A stretch of DNA of 64,000 nt, from NCBI GenBank assembly GCA_965214415.1, contig CBDCBQ010000003.1, positions 248,001 through 312,000 of the forward strand, written 5' to 3'. The notes under the pieces are model-generated. The model was not told the DNA's origin. It saw nothing but the letters and a program-made list of their open reading frames with translations, and searched no databases. Positions 23,953 through 32,380 of the stretch are shown here, one piece after another (within the stretch, counting starts at the first letter, position 1; every line of letters begins with the position of its first letter). The translations under genes were made by a program, and so were the position numbers. This DNA is from RH-AL1 sp965214415. Lineage in GTDB: Bacteria; Pseudomonadota; Alphaproteobacteria; Rhizobiales; Beijerinckiaceae.

Positions 23953-26508
23953 ATGGACGACCTTCTCAACGATTTCCTGGCCGAGACGTCCGAGCATCTC
24001 GAGGCGGCGAGTTCGCAGCTCATCCAATTCGAGACGGATCCATCGAACTCGGCGATCGTCGCGAGCATTTTCCGGCTTGTTCACACGATCAAGGGGACTT
24101 GCGGATTTCTCGGCCTCGGGCGGCTCGAGGCGCTGACGCATGCGGCCGAGGCCGTCGTCGGGCTGCTGCGCGACGGCCGATCGGCGACGCCCGAGCTCGT
24201 GACGCTGGTGCTTTCAGCCGTCGATCGCGTGAAGCTGATCCTGAACGAGCTCGAGCAGATCGGCGTCGAGCCGGCCGGCGACGACGAGGATCTCATCGCC
24301 GCGCTCGAGAGCCATCTGCCGCCGTCCGACACGACGTCGGACTTGCCGGCCGACTTCGAGTTCGTGCCGCAGCGCCCCGCGATCGCGCCGATCGCGGCGA
24401 CGGCGATACCCGACAGGAGCGCAGGGCCCGCGGAGCGGCAGAAGCGGTCGGAGACGATCCGCGTCGACGTCATGTCGCTCGAGCGGATCATGGTACTCGT
24501 GTCCGAGCTCGTGCTCACACGCAATCAGCTTCTCGAGCTGACGCGCAAGCAGGAGGACGAGGCTATAAAGGCGCCGATGCAGCGCCTGTCGGGCCTGACG
24601 AGCGACCTGCAGGATTCGGTCATGCGCGCGCGCATGCAGCCCTTGTCGCGCCTCTTCGCGCGGCTGCCGCGCCTCATCCGCGAGCTTGCCAGCGAAACCC
24701 ACAAGAAGCTGACGCTGGTCATGGAGGGCGGCGACACCGAACTCGATCGCCAGCTGATCGAGGTGGTCCGCGACCCGCTGACCCACATCCTGCGCAACTC
24801 GGCCGATCACGGCATCGAGTTGCCGCGCGAGCGGATCTCGGCCGGCAAGCCGGAAATGGGCTGCGTTCGCGTCGCGGCCAGCCATGAGGCCGGCTACATC
24901 ATGGTCGCGATCTCCGATGACGGGCGCGGCCTCGATCTCGAGCGGATCAAAGCGAAGGCGGTGTCGCGCGGCCTCGTCACGGCGGCCGATCTCGAGCAGA
25001 TGTCGACAGAGGCGATCTACCGCTTCATCTTCGTGCCGGAGTTCTCGACCGCGACGACGGTGACCTCGATCTCGGGTCGTGGTGTCGGCCTCGATGTCGT
25101 GCGCGAGAACATCGAGACGATCGGCGGCTCGATCACGGTGACCTCGACCCTCGGCAAGGGGACAAGCTTCAACTTGAAGATCCCGTTGACGCTCGCCATC
25201 GCGCCGGCGCTCATCGTCGAGACCGGCGCGCATCGCTTCGCGCTGCCGCAGCAGTCGGTCATCGAGGCGATCGGCTTCGGCGAGGGCTCGAGCCACAAGG
25301 TCGAGAGCGTGCAGGGCCGCCTTGTCCTGCGGCTGCGCGACCAGGTCATTCCGCTCGTCGACCTGCGCGAGATCTTCGATCTATCGCCGGCATCACCCAC
25401 CGGGCGGGACGCCAACCTCGCCGTCATCATGCGCTTTGGCGCCGGCACGTTTGGCATCATCGTCGACACCGTTGCCGACGTGCAGGAGATCGTCGTCAAG
25501 CCGCTCGGCGCATCGCTGTCGCATCTCGTCGTCTTCTCCGGTCATACGATCCTGGGCGACGGCTCGGTCGTGCTCATCCTCGATCCCGTGGGGATCGCCA
25601 AGACGATCGGGCTGACGCAGGCGCTCGAACTCGGCGTCGAGCATGTGCCCGAGCGCTTCGTGCCGCCGCGCGAGAAGTCGCGGCTCATCTTGTTCCGGTC
25701 CGGCGGTGGCGCGCTCAAGGTCGTTCCGCTGTCGCTGATCTCGCGCATCGAATCGGCCGCCTCGAGCGCGATCGCGGTCAGCGACGGGCAGCTCGTCATG
25801 CAGCATCGCGGCTTCCTGATGCCGCTGCTGCGCATCGAAGGAAAGCCGACCGAGGAGACGACCCGCGACAAACCGGTTCTCGTGCTCGGCATCGGCGGCG
25901 ACAGCGTCGGCCTCATCGTCGACGACATCCTCGACATCGTCGAGGACTACCTCGACATCGAGATCGCGAGCTCGACGCCCGGCACCATCGGCTCGGCACG
26001 CATCCGCGAGACCGTGGTGGAGATCATCGACATCTCGCACTACGTGCGGCTCGCCCGGCCGGACGCGATCGAGCGCGGCGTCTCGCAGCGCTTCACGGTG
26101 CTGCTGATCGACGATCGATTGTTCTTCCGCGACATGCTGGCGCCGATCATGACGGCGGCGGGCTACCGCGTCACAAGCGCCAGCTCGGCACGCGATGCGC
26201 TGTTCCTCCTCTCGAAGGGCGCCTCGTTCCACGCCATCGTCACCGACACGGACATGCCGGAAATGGACGGCTACACGCTGGCGCGCGAGATCAAGCGCGA
26301 CCCACGCAACGCCGTTCTGCCGATCATCGCCTTGGCCGCGCATTCGGCGCCGATCATCGAGGAGGCCGCGCGCGCGAGCGGCATGTGCGGCGTCGTCGGC
26401 AAGTTCGACCGCGTCGGACTGCTTGCCGCCCTGAAGGCATGCCTCGACACGCATGCCCTGGGCACGCACAGGCTCGAGGAACGCATCATCCGGGAGTTCG
26501 CGGCATGA
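23953..26508 (+). CDS. cheA: Hybrid chemotaxis kinase CheA with two CheW-like domains and a receiver
   Basis: An 851-residue kinase. Order: Hpt domain (1-110, phosphorylated H44 in L-V-H-T-I-K-G-T), short linker with no clear CheY-binding P2 domain, dimerisation domain (170-240), HATPase (240-420, with N-S-A-D-H-G-I-E and I-S-G-R-G-V-G-L-D), CheW-like domain (420-560), second CheW-like domain (565-700) and a receiver (about 714-851, phospho-acceptor D in T-D-T-D-M-P-E-M-D-G-Y). The receiver may act as a phosphate sink or as the link to CtrA-type output. First gene of a five-gene operon; the next starts within its stop codon. No chemoreceptor is in the window. Confidence 0.95.
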   Translation: MDDLLNDFLAETSEHLEAASSQLIQFETDPSNSAIVASIFRLVHTIKGTCGFLGLGRLEALTHAAEAVVGLLRDGRSATPELVTLVLSAVDRVKLILNELEQIGVEPAGDDEDLIAALESHLPPSDTTSDLPADFEFVPQRPAIAPIAATAIPDRSAGPAERQKRSETIRVDVMSLERIMVLVSELVLTRNQLLELTRKQEDEAIKAPMQRLSGLTSDLQDSVMRARMQPLSRLFARLPRLIRELASETHKKLTLVMEGGDTELDRQLIEVVRDPLTHILRNSADHGIELPRERISAGKPEMGCVRVAASHEAGYIMVAISDDGRGLDLERIKAKAVSRGLVTAADLEQMSTEAIYRFIFVPEFSTATTVTSISGRGVGLDVVRENIETIGGSITVTSTLGKGTSFNLKIPLTLAIAPALIVETGAHRFALPQQSVIEAIGFGEGSSHKVESVQGRLVLRLRDQVIPLVDLREIFDLSPASPTGRDANLAVIMRFGAGTFGIIVDTVADVQEIVVKPLGASLSHLVVFSGHTILGDGSVVLILDPVGIAKTIGLTQALELGVEHVPERFVPPREKSRLILFRSGGGALKVVPLSLISRIESAASSAIAVSDGQLVMQHRGFLMPLLRIEGKPTEETTRDKPVLVLGIGGDSVGLIVDDILDIVEDYLDIEIASSTPGTIGSARIRETVVEIIDISHYVRLARPDAIERGVSQRFTVLLIDDRLFFRDMLAPIMTAAGYRVTSASSARDALFLLSKGASFHAIVTDTDMPEMDGYTLAREIKRDPRNAVLPIIALAAHSAPIIEEAARASGMCGVVGKFDRVGLLAALKACLDTHALGTHRLEERIIREFAA

Positions 26509-26981
26509 ACCTCGCGCCGGTGAACTCCGCGGCGGCCGCGCCGCCGGCTCTAGGCCTCGATATGCGCTGTTTCACCGTGATGGTCGATGGCCGGACCTAC
26601 GGCATCTCGGTCGAGGCGATCCATACGGTCTTCCAGATCGTCGCCGTGACCCCCGTGCCGTTGGCGCCCTACCAGATCCTCGGCCTCGTCAATCTGCGCG
26701 GCAAGATCGTCACCTCGGTCAGCTTGCGGCGGCGGCTGCGTGCCGACCCGACCGCACTCGAGCCCTCCAATCTCGCGGTCGGTGTCGAGCACCGCGGCGA
26801 AAGCTTCGCGCTCGTGGTCGACGAGGTCGGCGACGTGCTGATGCTCGATCGCGGCAGCCAGATCGACGTGCCGCCGCATCTTGGAGCCGACGCGTTGAAG
26901 ATCAGCTCGGTGCACCGGCTCGACGACATGATCCTGCCCGTCCTTGATCTGGATTGGGTCCTCACCTTCTTTAAAGATTGA
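26505..26981 (+). CDS. cheW: CheW coupling protein
   Basis: A 158-residue protein with one CheW domain (R-C-F-T-V-M-V-D-G-R-T-Y-G-I, then G-L-V-N-L-R-G-K-I-V, V-V-D-E-V-G-D-V and I-L-P-V-L-D-L-D-W). It couples CheA to chemoreceptors. Its ATG overlaps the cheA stop by four bases (ATGA), so the two are translationally coupled. Confidence 0.93.
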   Translation: MNLAPVNSAAAAPPALGLDMRCFTVMVDGRTYGISVEAIHTVFQIVAVTPVPLAPYQILGLVNLRGKIVTSVSLRRRLRADPTALEPSNLAVGVEHRGESFALVVDEVGDVLMLDRGSQIDVPPHLGADALKISSVHRLDDMILPVLDLDWVLTFFKD

Positions 26982-27021
26982 GACAACACATGATGCGTTC
27001 TCGAAAAGCCGGGGCCCCGTT

Positions 27022-27393
27022 ATGAAGCAGGTTCTGATCGTCGACGACTCGCGGGTCATCCGCAAGGTCGCGCAGCGCATCCTGCAATCGCTGGGCTTCG
27101 TCACGCGCGAGGCCGAGAACGGACTCGAGGCTCTCAACGCATGCCGCGTGATGATGCCCGACGCGATCCTCCTCGATTGGAACATGCCGGTGATGGATGG
27201 CATCACCTTCCTTGACGCCTTGCGCAAGCTCGGCGGCGGGCTGGACCCGAAGGTCGTCTTCTGCACGACCGAGAACGAGGTGGCGCAGATCGCGCGGGCG
27301 ATGCGCTCGGGCGCGGACGAGTACATCATGAAGCCGTTCGACAAGCAGATCCTGATGTCCAAATTCGAGGAGGTCGGCCTGCTCGCCTCCTAG
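27022..27393 (+). CDS. cheY: CheY-type single-domain response regulator
   Basis: A 123-residue receiver without an output domain: acidic pair in L-I-V-D-D-S-R, phospho-acceptor aspartate in L-L-D-W-N-M-P-V-M-D-G, conserved Thr in F-C-T-T-E-N and Lys in I-M-K-P-F-D-K. The asparagine after the aspartate and the C-T-T-E-N block are typical of CheY in alphaproteobacterial che clusters. It lies between cheW and cheB and is likely phosphorylated by this CheA. Confidence 0.92.
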   Translation: MKQVLIVDDSRVIRKVAQRILQSLGFVTREAENGLEALNACRVMMPDAILLDWNMPVMDGITFLDALRKLGGGLDPKVVFCTTENEVAQIARAMRSGADEYIMKPFDKQILMSKFEEVGLLAS

Positions 27394-27412
27394 CGAACCG
27401 GACGAGAACTCC

Positions 27413-28066
27413 ATGGTTCAGCCCGTCTCAAGTCTCAACGCCCCGGCGCGGCCGATCCGCCCGCGCCGTACACTGACGCCGAGCATCATCCTCGTTGGAG
27501 CGTCGACGGGGGGACCGCAGGCGATGGTCGTCCTTATCGGGGGCCTCGTATCGGTGCTGGCGCGGCTGCCGATCTGCGTGACGCTGCATCTGCCGTCCGA
27601 CCTCATGCCGATCATCGCGAGCCACGTCGCGCGCGTTTGCAACGTGGCGACCGAGGTCGTCGACAGTGATCGAGGACTCGAACCGGGCGTGGTCTATTTC
27701 GCGCCTGGCAACAAGCACATGACGTTCACCCGAGAGGGCGCGGCTGTCAGGGTCGCGCTCGTGCCGGGGACGCAAAGGGATCTTTGCAAGCCGGCCGTCG
27801 ATGTCATGTTCAAGTCCGCAGCCCTATCGCATGGCGCGCGCGCGTTGGGCGTGGTCCTGTCGGGAATGGGCAAGGATGGCCTGGATGGCGCGCGCGCGAT
27901 TGTCGCCGCGGGCGGCAGCGTCCTTGTCCAGGACAAGGAAAGCTCGGCTGTCTGGGGGATGCCTGGTGCGATCGCCAAGGCGGATCTCGCCTCGGCCGTT
28001 CTCGAGCCCGCGGCGATGGCGCGCGAGATCATCGCCCGCGTGACGCATCTGGACATGTCGGCATGA
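27413..28066 (+). CDS. cheB: CheB methylesterase domain without receiver
   Basis: A 217-residue protein equal to the CheB catalytic domain only. The triad is present: S31 (G-A-S-T-G-G-P-Q), H59 (T-L-H-L-P) and D155 (S-G-M-G-K-D-G). It removes methyl groups from, or deamidates, chemoreceptors. Full CheB has an N-terminal receiver that inhibits the esterase until phosphorylated; here residues 1-22 are a short Pro/Arg-rich tail in its place. Activity may therefore be constitutive or controlled by a partner such as the CheA receiver. Confidence 0.92.
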   Translation: MVQPVSSLNAPARPIRPRRTLTPSIILVGASTGGPQAMVVLIGGLVSVLARLPICVTLHLPSDLMPIIASHVARVCNVATEVVDSDRGLEPGVVYFAPGNKHMTFTREGAAVRVALVPGTQRDLCKPAVDVMFKSAALSHGARALGVVLSGMGKDGLDGARAIVAAGGSVLVQDKESSAVWGMPGAIAKADLASAVLEPAAMAREIIARVTHLDMSA

Positions 28067-28890
28067 CCGCCGCCTACGCGCTCATCCAGAAATTCGCGTA
28101 TGATGTGGCGGGCTTGTCGCTCGACGACGACAAGCGCTACCTCGTCGAGGATCGCCTGGCGCCGGTGCTGCGCCTCGCGAAGCACCCGAACCTCGAAACG
28201 TTGGCCGAGGCGATCGCTCGCGATCCGCGTTCGGAGCTCGCGCGGACTGTCGCCGAAACACTCACGATCAACGAGACATCGTTCTTTCGCGATCGCGGTC
28301 TTTTCGCCGCCTTCGTCGACACCGTGCTGCCGCGGTTGATCGCGGCACGACAGGACAAACGGCGACTGCGCATCTGGTGCGCGGGTTGCTCGACGGGGCA
28401 GGAGCCCTATTCGCTCGCCATGGTCCTCGACGAGCAGGCGCGCAAGCTCGCCGGCTGGCAGGTCGAGATCCTGGCGACGGACTTCTCGCGTGCCGTCGTG
28501 GAAACCGCGCGTCGCGGGATCTACAGCCAATTCGAGGTGCAGCGCGGCGTACCGGTGGCGATGCTGTTGCGCCATTTTCGTCGCGAGGGCGAGCACTGGC
28601 AGATCAGCGACCATCTGCGCGCCAAGATCAATTTTCGCGCGCATAATCTCGTCGCGGGTGCCCGGGAAGCCGGGACCTTCGACGCGATCTTTTGCCGAAA
28701 CGTCCTCATCTATTTCGACGTGGCCACCAAGCGCCGCGTTCTCGCCAACCTCAAAGGTGTGCTCGCGGACGACGGCTACCTCGCGCTCGGCGCGGCCGAA
28801 GGTGTCGGCGGCCTCTGCGGCGACCTCGAGGCGTTCCCGGGCCAACGCTTCTTGTTCCACAAAGGGACCGAGCACGAGGCGCAGGTCTGA
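28063..28890 (+). CDS. cheR: CheR chemoreceptor methyltransferase
   Basis: A 275-residue protein: N-terminal helical domain (1-75) ending in T-I-N-E-T-S-F-F-R-D, then the SAM-binding domain with W-C-A-G-C-S-T-G-Q-E-P-Y-S and I-F-C-R-N-V-L-I-Y-F-D. It methylates glutamates of chemoreceptors, the reverse of CheB. It starts within the cheB stop codon (ATGA). It is the last gene of the cheAWYBR operon and is followed by a bidirectional terminator. Confidence 0.94.
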   Translation: MTAAYALIQKFAYDVAGLSLDDDKRYLVEDRLAPVLRLAKHPNLETLAEAIARDPRSELARTVAETLTINETSFFRDRGLFAAFVDTVLPRLIAARQDKRRLRIWCAGCSTGQEPYSLAMVLDEQARKLAGWQVEILATDFSRAVVETARRGIYSQFEVQRGVPVAMLLRHFRREGEHWQISDHLRAKINFRAHNLVAGAREAGTFDAIFCRNVLIYFDVATKRRVLANLKGVLADDGYLALGAAEGVGGLCGDLEAFPGQRFLFHKGTEHEAQV

Positions 28891-28953
28891 CGGACAGCGT
28901 CACTGACGGCCGACGCCAAAGCCAAGATCACCAAGTCAGAGCGAAACAAGAAA

Positions 28954-28975
28954 AAGGCGCCGCGTGGGGCGCCTT
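28954..28975. terminator. Bidirectional terminator between cheR and ctrA
   Basis: Arms AAGGCGCC and GGCGCCTT with a six-base loop, preceded by an A run and followed by T-rich bases (TTCTT). The two flanking genes converge, cheR ending 63 bases before and ctrA ending 27 bases after. It should stop both transcripts. Confidence 0.8.
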
Positions 28976-29001
28976 CTTGCAATGGTTTGCGACAAAACGT
29001 T

Positions 29002-29703
29002 TTAAGCGGTGATCCGCTCGGCATCTTCGGACGGCTCGCGCAGCACATAGCCGCGTCCCCAGACGGTCTCGATGTAGTTGCGGCCCTGGCTGGCGTTCGC
29101 GAGCTTCTTGCGCAGCTTGCAGATGAACACGTCGATGATCTTCAGCTCGGGCTCGTCCATTCCGCCGTAGAGGTGGTTGAGGAACATTTCCTTCGTCAGC
29201 GTCGTACCCTTGCGCAGCGAGAGAAGCTCCAGCATCTGGTACTCCTTGCCGGTCAGGTGCACCCGGGCGCCGGAGACTTCGACGGTCTTCTGGTCGAGAT
29301 TGACGATGAGGTCGCCGGTCGTGATGACCGACTGGGCGTGGCCCTTCGAGCGCCGCACGATCGCATGGATGCGGGCGACCATCTCGTCCTTGTGAAAGGG
29401 CTTGGTCAGGTAGTCGTCGGCGCCGAAGCCGAGACCCTTCACCTTGTCCTCGATTCCGGCCAGGCCGGACAGGATCAGGATCGGCGTCTTCACCTTGGCG
29501 ACGCGCAGTGTGCGCAGAACCTCGTAACCCGACATGTCCGGCAGGTTCAGATCGAGCAGGATGATGTCGTAATCGTAGAGCTTGCCGAGGTCGATTCCTT
29601 CCTCGCCGAGGTCCGTGGTGTAGACGTTGAAGTTCTCGGACTTGAGCATGAGCTCGATGCTCTGCGCGGTCGCACTATCATCCTCGATCAAAAGCACGCG
29701 CAT
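29002..29703 (-). CDS. ctrA: Cell-cycle master response regulator CtrA
   Basis: A 233-residue OmpR-family regulator. The receiver (1-120) has the acceptor D51 (I-I-L-L-D-L-N-L-P-D-M-S-G-Y), the same number as in Caulobacter. The DNA-binding domain (128-225) carries the near-invariant CtrA helices (E-Y-Q-M-L-E-L-L-S-L-R-K-G-T-T-L-T-K-E and K-I-I-D-V-F-I-C-K-L-R-K-K-L). CtrA binds TTAA-N7-TTAA sites and controls division, motility and replication. The tail ends E-R-I-T-A rather than in the double alanine that ClpXP reads in Caulobacter. Regulators of CtrA in the window: chpT, rcdA, sciP, possibly the kinase at 61.7 kb. Confidence 0.98.
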   Translation of the reverse strand: MRVLLIEDDSATAQSIELMLKSENFNVYTTDLGEEGIDLGKLYDYDIILLDLNLPDMSGYEVLRTLRVAKVKTPILILSGLAGIEDKVKGLGFGADDYLTKPFHKDEMVARIHAIVRRSKGHAQSVITTGDLIVNLDQKTVEVSGARVHLTGKEYQMLELLSLRKGTTLTKEMFLNHLYGGMDEPELKIIDVFICKLRKKLANASQGRNYIETVWGRGYVLREPSEDAERITA

Positions 29704-30138
29704 CTTTGGCCCCCACTTGCCGCGTCAGTCGCCGACGTCCTGTTGGTCTTCGCGACCCGCGCCGGGCGGTCCCCGTAAAACCACCATGGCGCACACGACC
29801 GGATTTCCCGTAACCTTAATGAGCAAGGGTTAACAAATTGCAGCCGGAGAGGCCGCCGCGAAGGAAGTCGTCAAGGTTTGCGGCTCGGCAAGCTTTCAGG
29901 GTCGGCAAGAGCTGGCTCCACGGCTCGGCGAGAAAGGGATTCGGAACGCGTGCGACCAGGCTGGGCGGGATGGCATCGCCGGCCGAATCACCTGTGACCA
30001 ATATACACAGATGCGAACGACGTGCGTGAAGGTTTGGCCCGGTAACTAAGCCGCAACTTTGATGCGGCAGGATCATGAGGTCTCGCGGAAGCCTCTAATA
30101 AGGATCGGGTTCGTTCAACCTGTGTCGCGGAGTTGAGT
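29704..30138. other. Intergenic region, ctrA to fliJ-like gene
   Basis: A 435-base gap between divergent genes, which must hold the ctrA promoter or promoters. TTAA words stand at 29816 and 29830 (second one inside GGGTTAAC), separated by ten instead of seven bases. A small GCCGCA/TGCGGC hairpin is at 30050-30068. No gene was supported. Confidence 0.5.
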
Positions 30139-30546
30139 ATGAAGTCGCGGGATTCCCAGCTGCGTTTGAAGCGCTTCCAGGTTGACGAGAAGCGCCGCCG
30201 TGTGGCGCAGATCGAGACGATGATCGCCGAATTCCTCCGGATGGCCGGTGATCTCGATCGCGAGATCTCCGCCGAGGAGCATAAGGCCGGCATCGCCGAC
30301 ACCTCCCATTTCGCCTATCCGACGTACGCGCGGGCGGCCCGGGCGCGGCGCGAAAATCTTTCGCGCTCCGCCGACGAACTCAAGGAGCAGCTCGGCGAGG
30401 CCAAGGCCAGGCTCGAGGACGCGCTCGCGGAGCTGACCAAGGTCCAGGGTCTCGAAGGTCGGGAGAAAAGCGCCGAACGCGCCGACTTTCCGGCGGCGGT
30501 CTCGATGATGGACGGGATGCTCGGTCTCGGAGCCGCGCGCGCCTGA
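30139..30546 (+). CDS. fliJ: FliJ-like flagellar export chaperone
   Basis: A 135-residue, almost fully helical protein with FliJ features: R-L-K-R-F-Q-V-D-E-K-R-R-R-V-A-Q-I-E near the start and a long coiled coil to residue 110. FliJ stimulates the flagellar export ATPase FliI. fliI is not in the window, but alphaproteobacteria often keep fliI/fliJ divergent from ctrA. The ATG at 30139 is preferred over a TTG two codons earlier. Confidence 0.75.
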   Translation: MKSRDSQLRLKRFQVDEKRRRVAQIETMIAEFLRMAGDLDREISAEEHKAGIADTSHFAYPTYARAARARRENLSRSADELKEQLGEAKARLEDALAELTKVQGLEGREKSAERADFPAAVSMMDGMLGLGAARA

Positions 30547-30706
30547 TCCCGGCCCGGCGACGGCGCGCGGCTTTCGAGCGCTCCGTCACATTCCCGACAA
30601 TCGGCAGGGCCACGGTCCTGCCGCAAGATCGCGCTCCGCCGCCGCCTGTTGCGACCGACCGGCGGTCGCGCGGGTGGCCGCCCAGGCGTGATCCGTCCGG
30701 AGACCG

Positions 30707-31729
30707 ATGAAGCGCTTCCTCGACTTCTTATGGCCGGCGTTCGGCCTCTGCGCTGTCGTCGTCTCGATCTGGCTGCTCTCGCGGGACTTCAAGGGAGAGG
30801 CGGTCGCCAAGGACGTCTGGCAGGCGCTCTGGGCGATCTCGGGCTGGCACTACCTTCTCTGCATCCTCTCGGCGTTGCTCGCCTATGCCGCGCTTGCGCT
30901 CTACGATCGCATCGCGCTGTGGCACCTCGGGATCGACGACATCCCGTTCGCCTTCGTCGCGCTCTGCTCGTTCACGACCTACGCGCTCTCGCACACGATC
31001 GGCTTCACGGTGCTGTCGGGCGCCATGGTGCGCTACCGCGCCTACTCGTCGCGTGGCATGAGCGCGGCGCAGGTCGCCGTCCTCGTCGCGATCTGTTCGA
31101 TCACCTTCGGGCTCGGCGTCCTGCTGGTCGGCGGTCTTGTCCTGCTCCTCGAGCCGCAGGAGCTGAGGCGAATCGCCGGCATGCTGCCGGATTTCCTGAC
31201 CAACGAGACGACGGCGCATCTCGTCGGCGCGGCGTGCATCACAACGATCGTCGCCTACGCCACCGCCGCGGTGCTGCGCGTCAAGCCGCTCACATTCAAG
31301 GGCTTCCGCGTCGACTACCCGCGTCCGGCAATCGCGGCCGCCCAGCTCCTCATCGCGCCGCTCGAGCTCGTCGGGGCGGCCGGCATCATTTATTTCGCGC
31401 TTCCGGCGGTCGGCAATCCGGGCTTTCCCGTCGTCATCGCGATCTTCGTTGGCGCCTTCGCCGCCGCTCTCGCCTCGAACGCCCCGGGCGGCGTCGGCGT
31501 CTTCGAGCTTCTCTTCATCAACGCGCTGCAAAGCGACAGCCTGCCGCGGACCAAGGTCCTGGCGGCCGTGCTGATGTTTCGCCTTTTCTACCTTCTGATC
31601 CCGCTCGCCTTCGCGATCGTGGTGGTGATCCTGTTCGAGCGACGGCGGCTCGGCGTCGTGCTGCACGATCGGGTCGATCATGCCGTCGAGCAGCCGGCGA
31701 CGGAGGCTTTCGCCGCGCCGCCGAAATGA
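30707..31729 (+). CDS. YbhN/UPF0104-type integral membrane protein
   Basis: A 340-residue protein with about eight membrane segments, matching the lysylphosphatidylglycerol-synthase membrane region family (YbhN). Diagnostic segments are Y-A-L-S-H-T-I-G-F-T-V-L-S-G-A-M-V-R-Y-R and A-S-N-A-P-G-G-V-G-V-F-E. Only the membrane part is present; the C-terminal aminoacyl-transfer domain of MprF is absent. Such proteins may flip or handle lipids. It is followed by a rho-independent terminator shared with sciP. Confidence 0.8.
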   Translation: MKRFLDFLWPAFGLCAVVVSIWLLSRDFKGEAVAKDVWQALWAISGWHYLLCILSALLAYAALALYDRIALWHLGIDDIPFAFVALCSFTTYALSHTIGFTVLSGAMVRYRAYSSRGMSAAQVAVLVAICSITFGLGVLLVGGLVLLLEPQELRRIAGMLPDFLTNETTAHLVGAACITTIVAYATAAVLRVKPLTFKGFRVDYPRPAIAAAQLLIAPLELVGAAGIIYFALPAVGNPGFPVVIAIFVGAFAAALASNAPGGVGVFELLFINALQSDSLPRTKVLAAVLMFRLFYLLIPLAFAIVVVILFERRRLGVVLHDRVDHAVEQPATEAFAAPPK

Positions 31730-31776
31730 CGAGCACGGAAACGACGAGCGCGGGATCGACGAGCGCCGAAACGAAG

Positions 31777-31810
31777 ACGGCGCCCGCCACTGCAGGGGCG
31801 CGCCGTTTTC
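31777..31810. terminator. Terminator between YbhN-type gene and sciP
   Basis: Arms ACGGCGC and GCGCCGT, extended inward by CCC/GGG, and followed by TTTT and TCC. It lies 47 bases after the membrane-protein stop and before the convergent sciP. Confidence 0.7.
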
Positions 31811-31832
31811 CTCAATTCATGATAGGAGCCGA

Positions 31833-32108
31833 TCAGGCCCGATAGTGCTGCAGACGCGTGGTGCGCAGTCCGGCGAGCCCGTGCTGATCGATCGACATCT
31901 GCCAGGACAGGAACTCGTCGACGGTCAGCGTGTAGCGGTGGCACGCCTCCTCGAGTGAGAGGAGGCCGCCGCGTACGGCCGCGACGACTTCCGCCTTGCG
32001 CCGGATCACCCAGCGCTTGGTGGTGCTCGGCGGCAGGTCGGCAATGGTCAGCGGGCTGCCATCGGGTCCGATGACGTATTTAACTCTTGGGCGAAGCGCT
32101 TCACTCAT
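31833..32108 (-). CDS. sciP: SciP-type CtrA inhibitor (DUF1153)
   Basis: A 91-residue protein of the DUF1153 family: Y-V-I-G-P-D-G-S-P-L-T, then L-P-P-S-T-T-K-R-W-V-I-R-R-K-A-E-V-V-A-A-V and the helix-turn-helix E-A-C-H-R-Y-T-L-T-V-D-E-F-L-S-W. In Caulobacter, SciP binds CtrA on DNA and stops it from recruiting RNA polymerase in G1. The ATG at 32108 is preferred to one five codons upstream because family members start M-S-E. The gap to mnmA (32109-32380, 272 bases) is AT-rich at 32150-32260 and holds no gene. Confidence 0.92.
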   Translation of the reverse strand: MSEALRPRVKYVIGPDGSPLTIADLPPSTTKRWVIRRKAEVVAAVRGGLLSLEEACHRYTLTVDEFLSWQMSIDQHGLAGLRTTRLQHYRA

Positions 32109-32380
32109 GACACGTACTCGCAAACGCGGTCTTCATTGCCACACAATAGTCCCGCGCGTTTAAGATTTACCTAAACCAACCCGCTGGATTTTAAGGGAAA
32201 TATCGATTTTCGGAGAGGATTGTCTTGCCTAATCGTCAATATTCGCCCGCTTTTGTTTCCGATTGACACAAGAGGGCCGTTCCAGGCCGTGTTTCGGCTG
32301 GCGCCTTGCGCCATTGGCCCTAGGCCCGCTATCACGACGACGCGCGCTGACCTCGCGCTCGCCTCAGTCCGGACAAAGAC

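Noticed and set aside
29816..29833. CtrA autoregulation site upstream of ctrA
   Set aside because: The two TTAA words are ten bases apart, not seven, so the motif does not fit; other half-sites may exist but cannot be called by eye.
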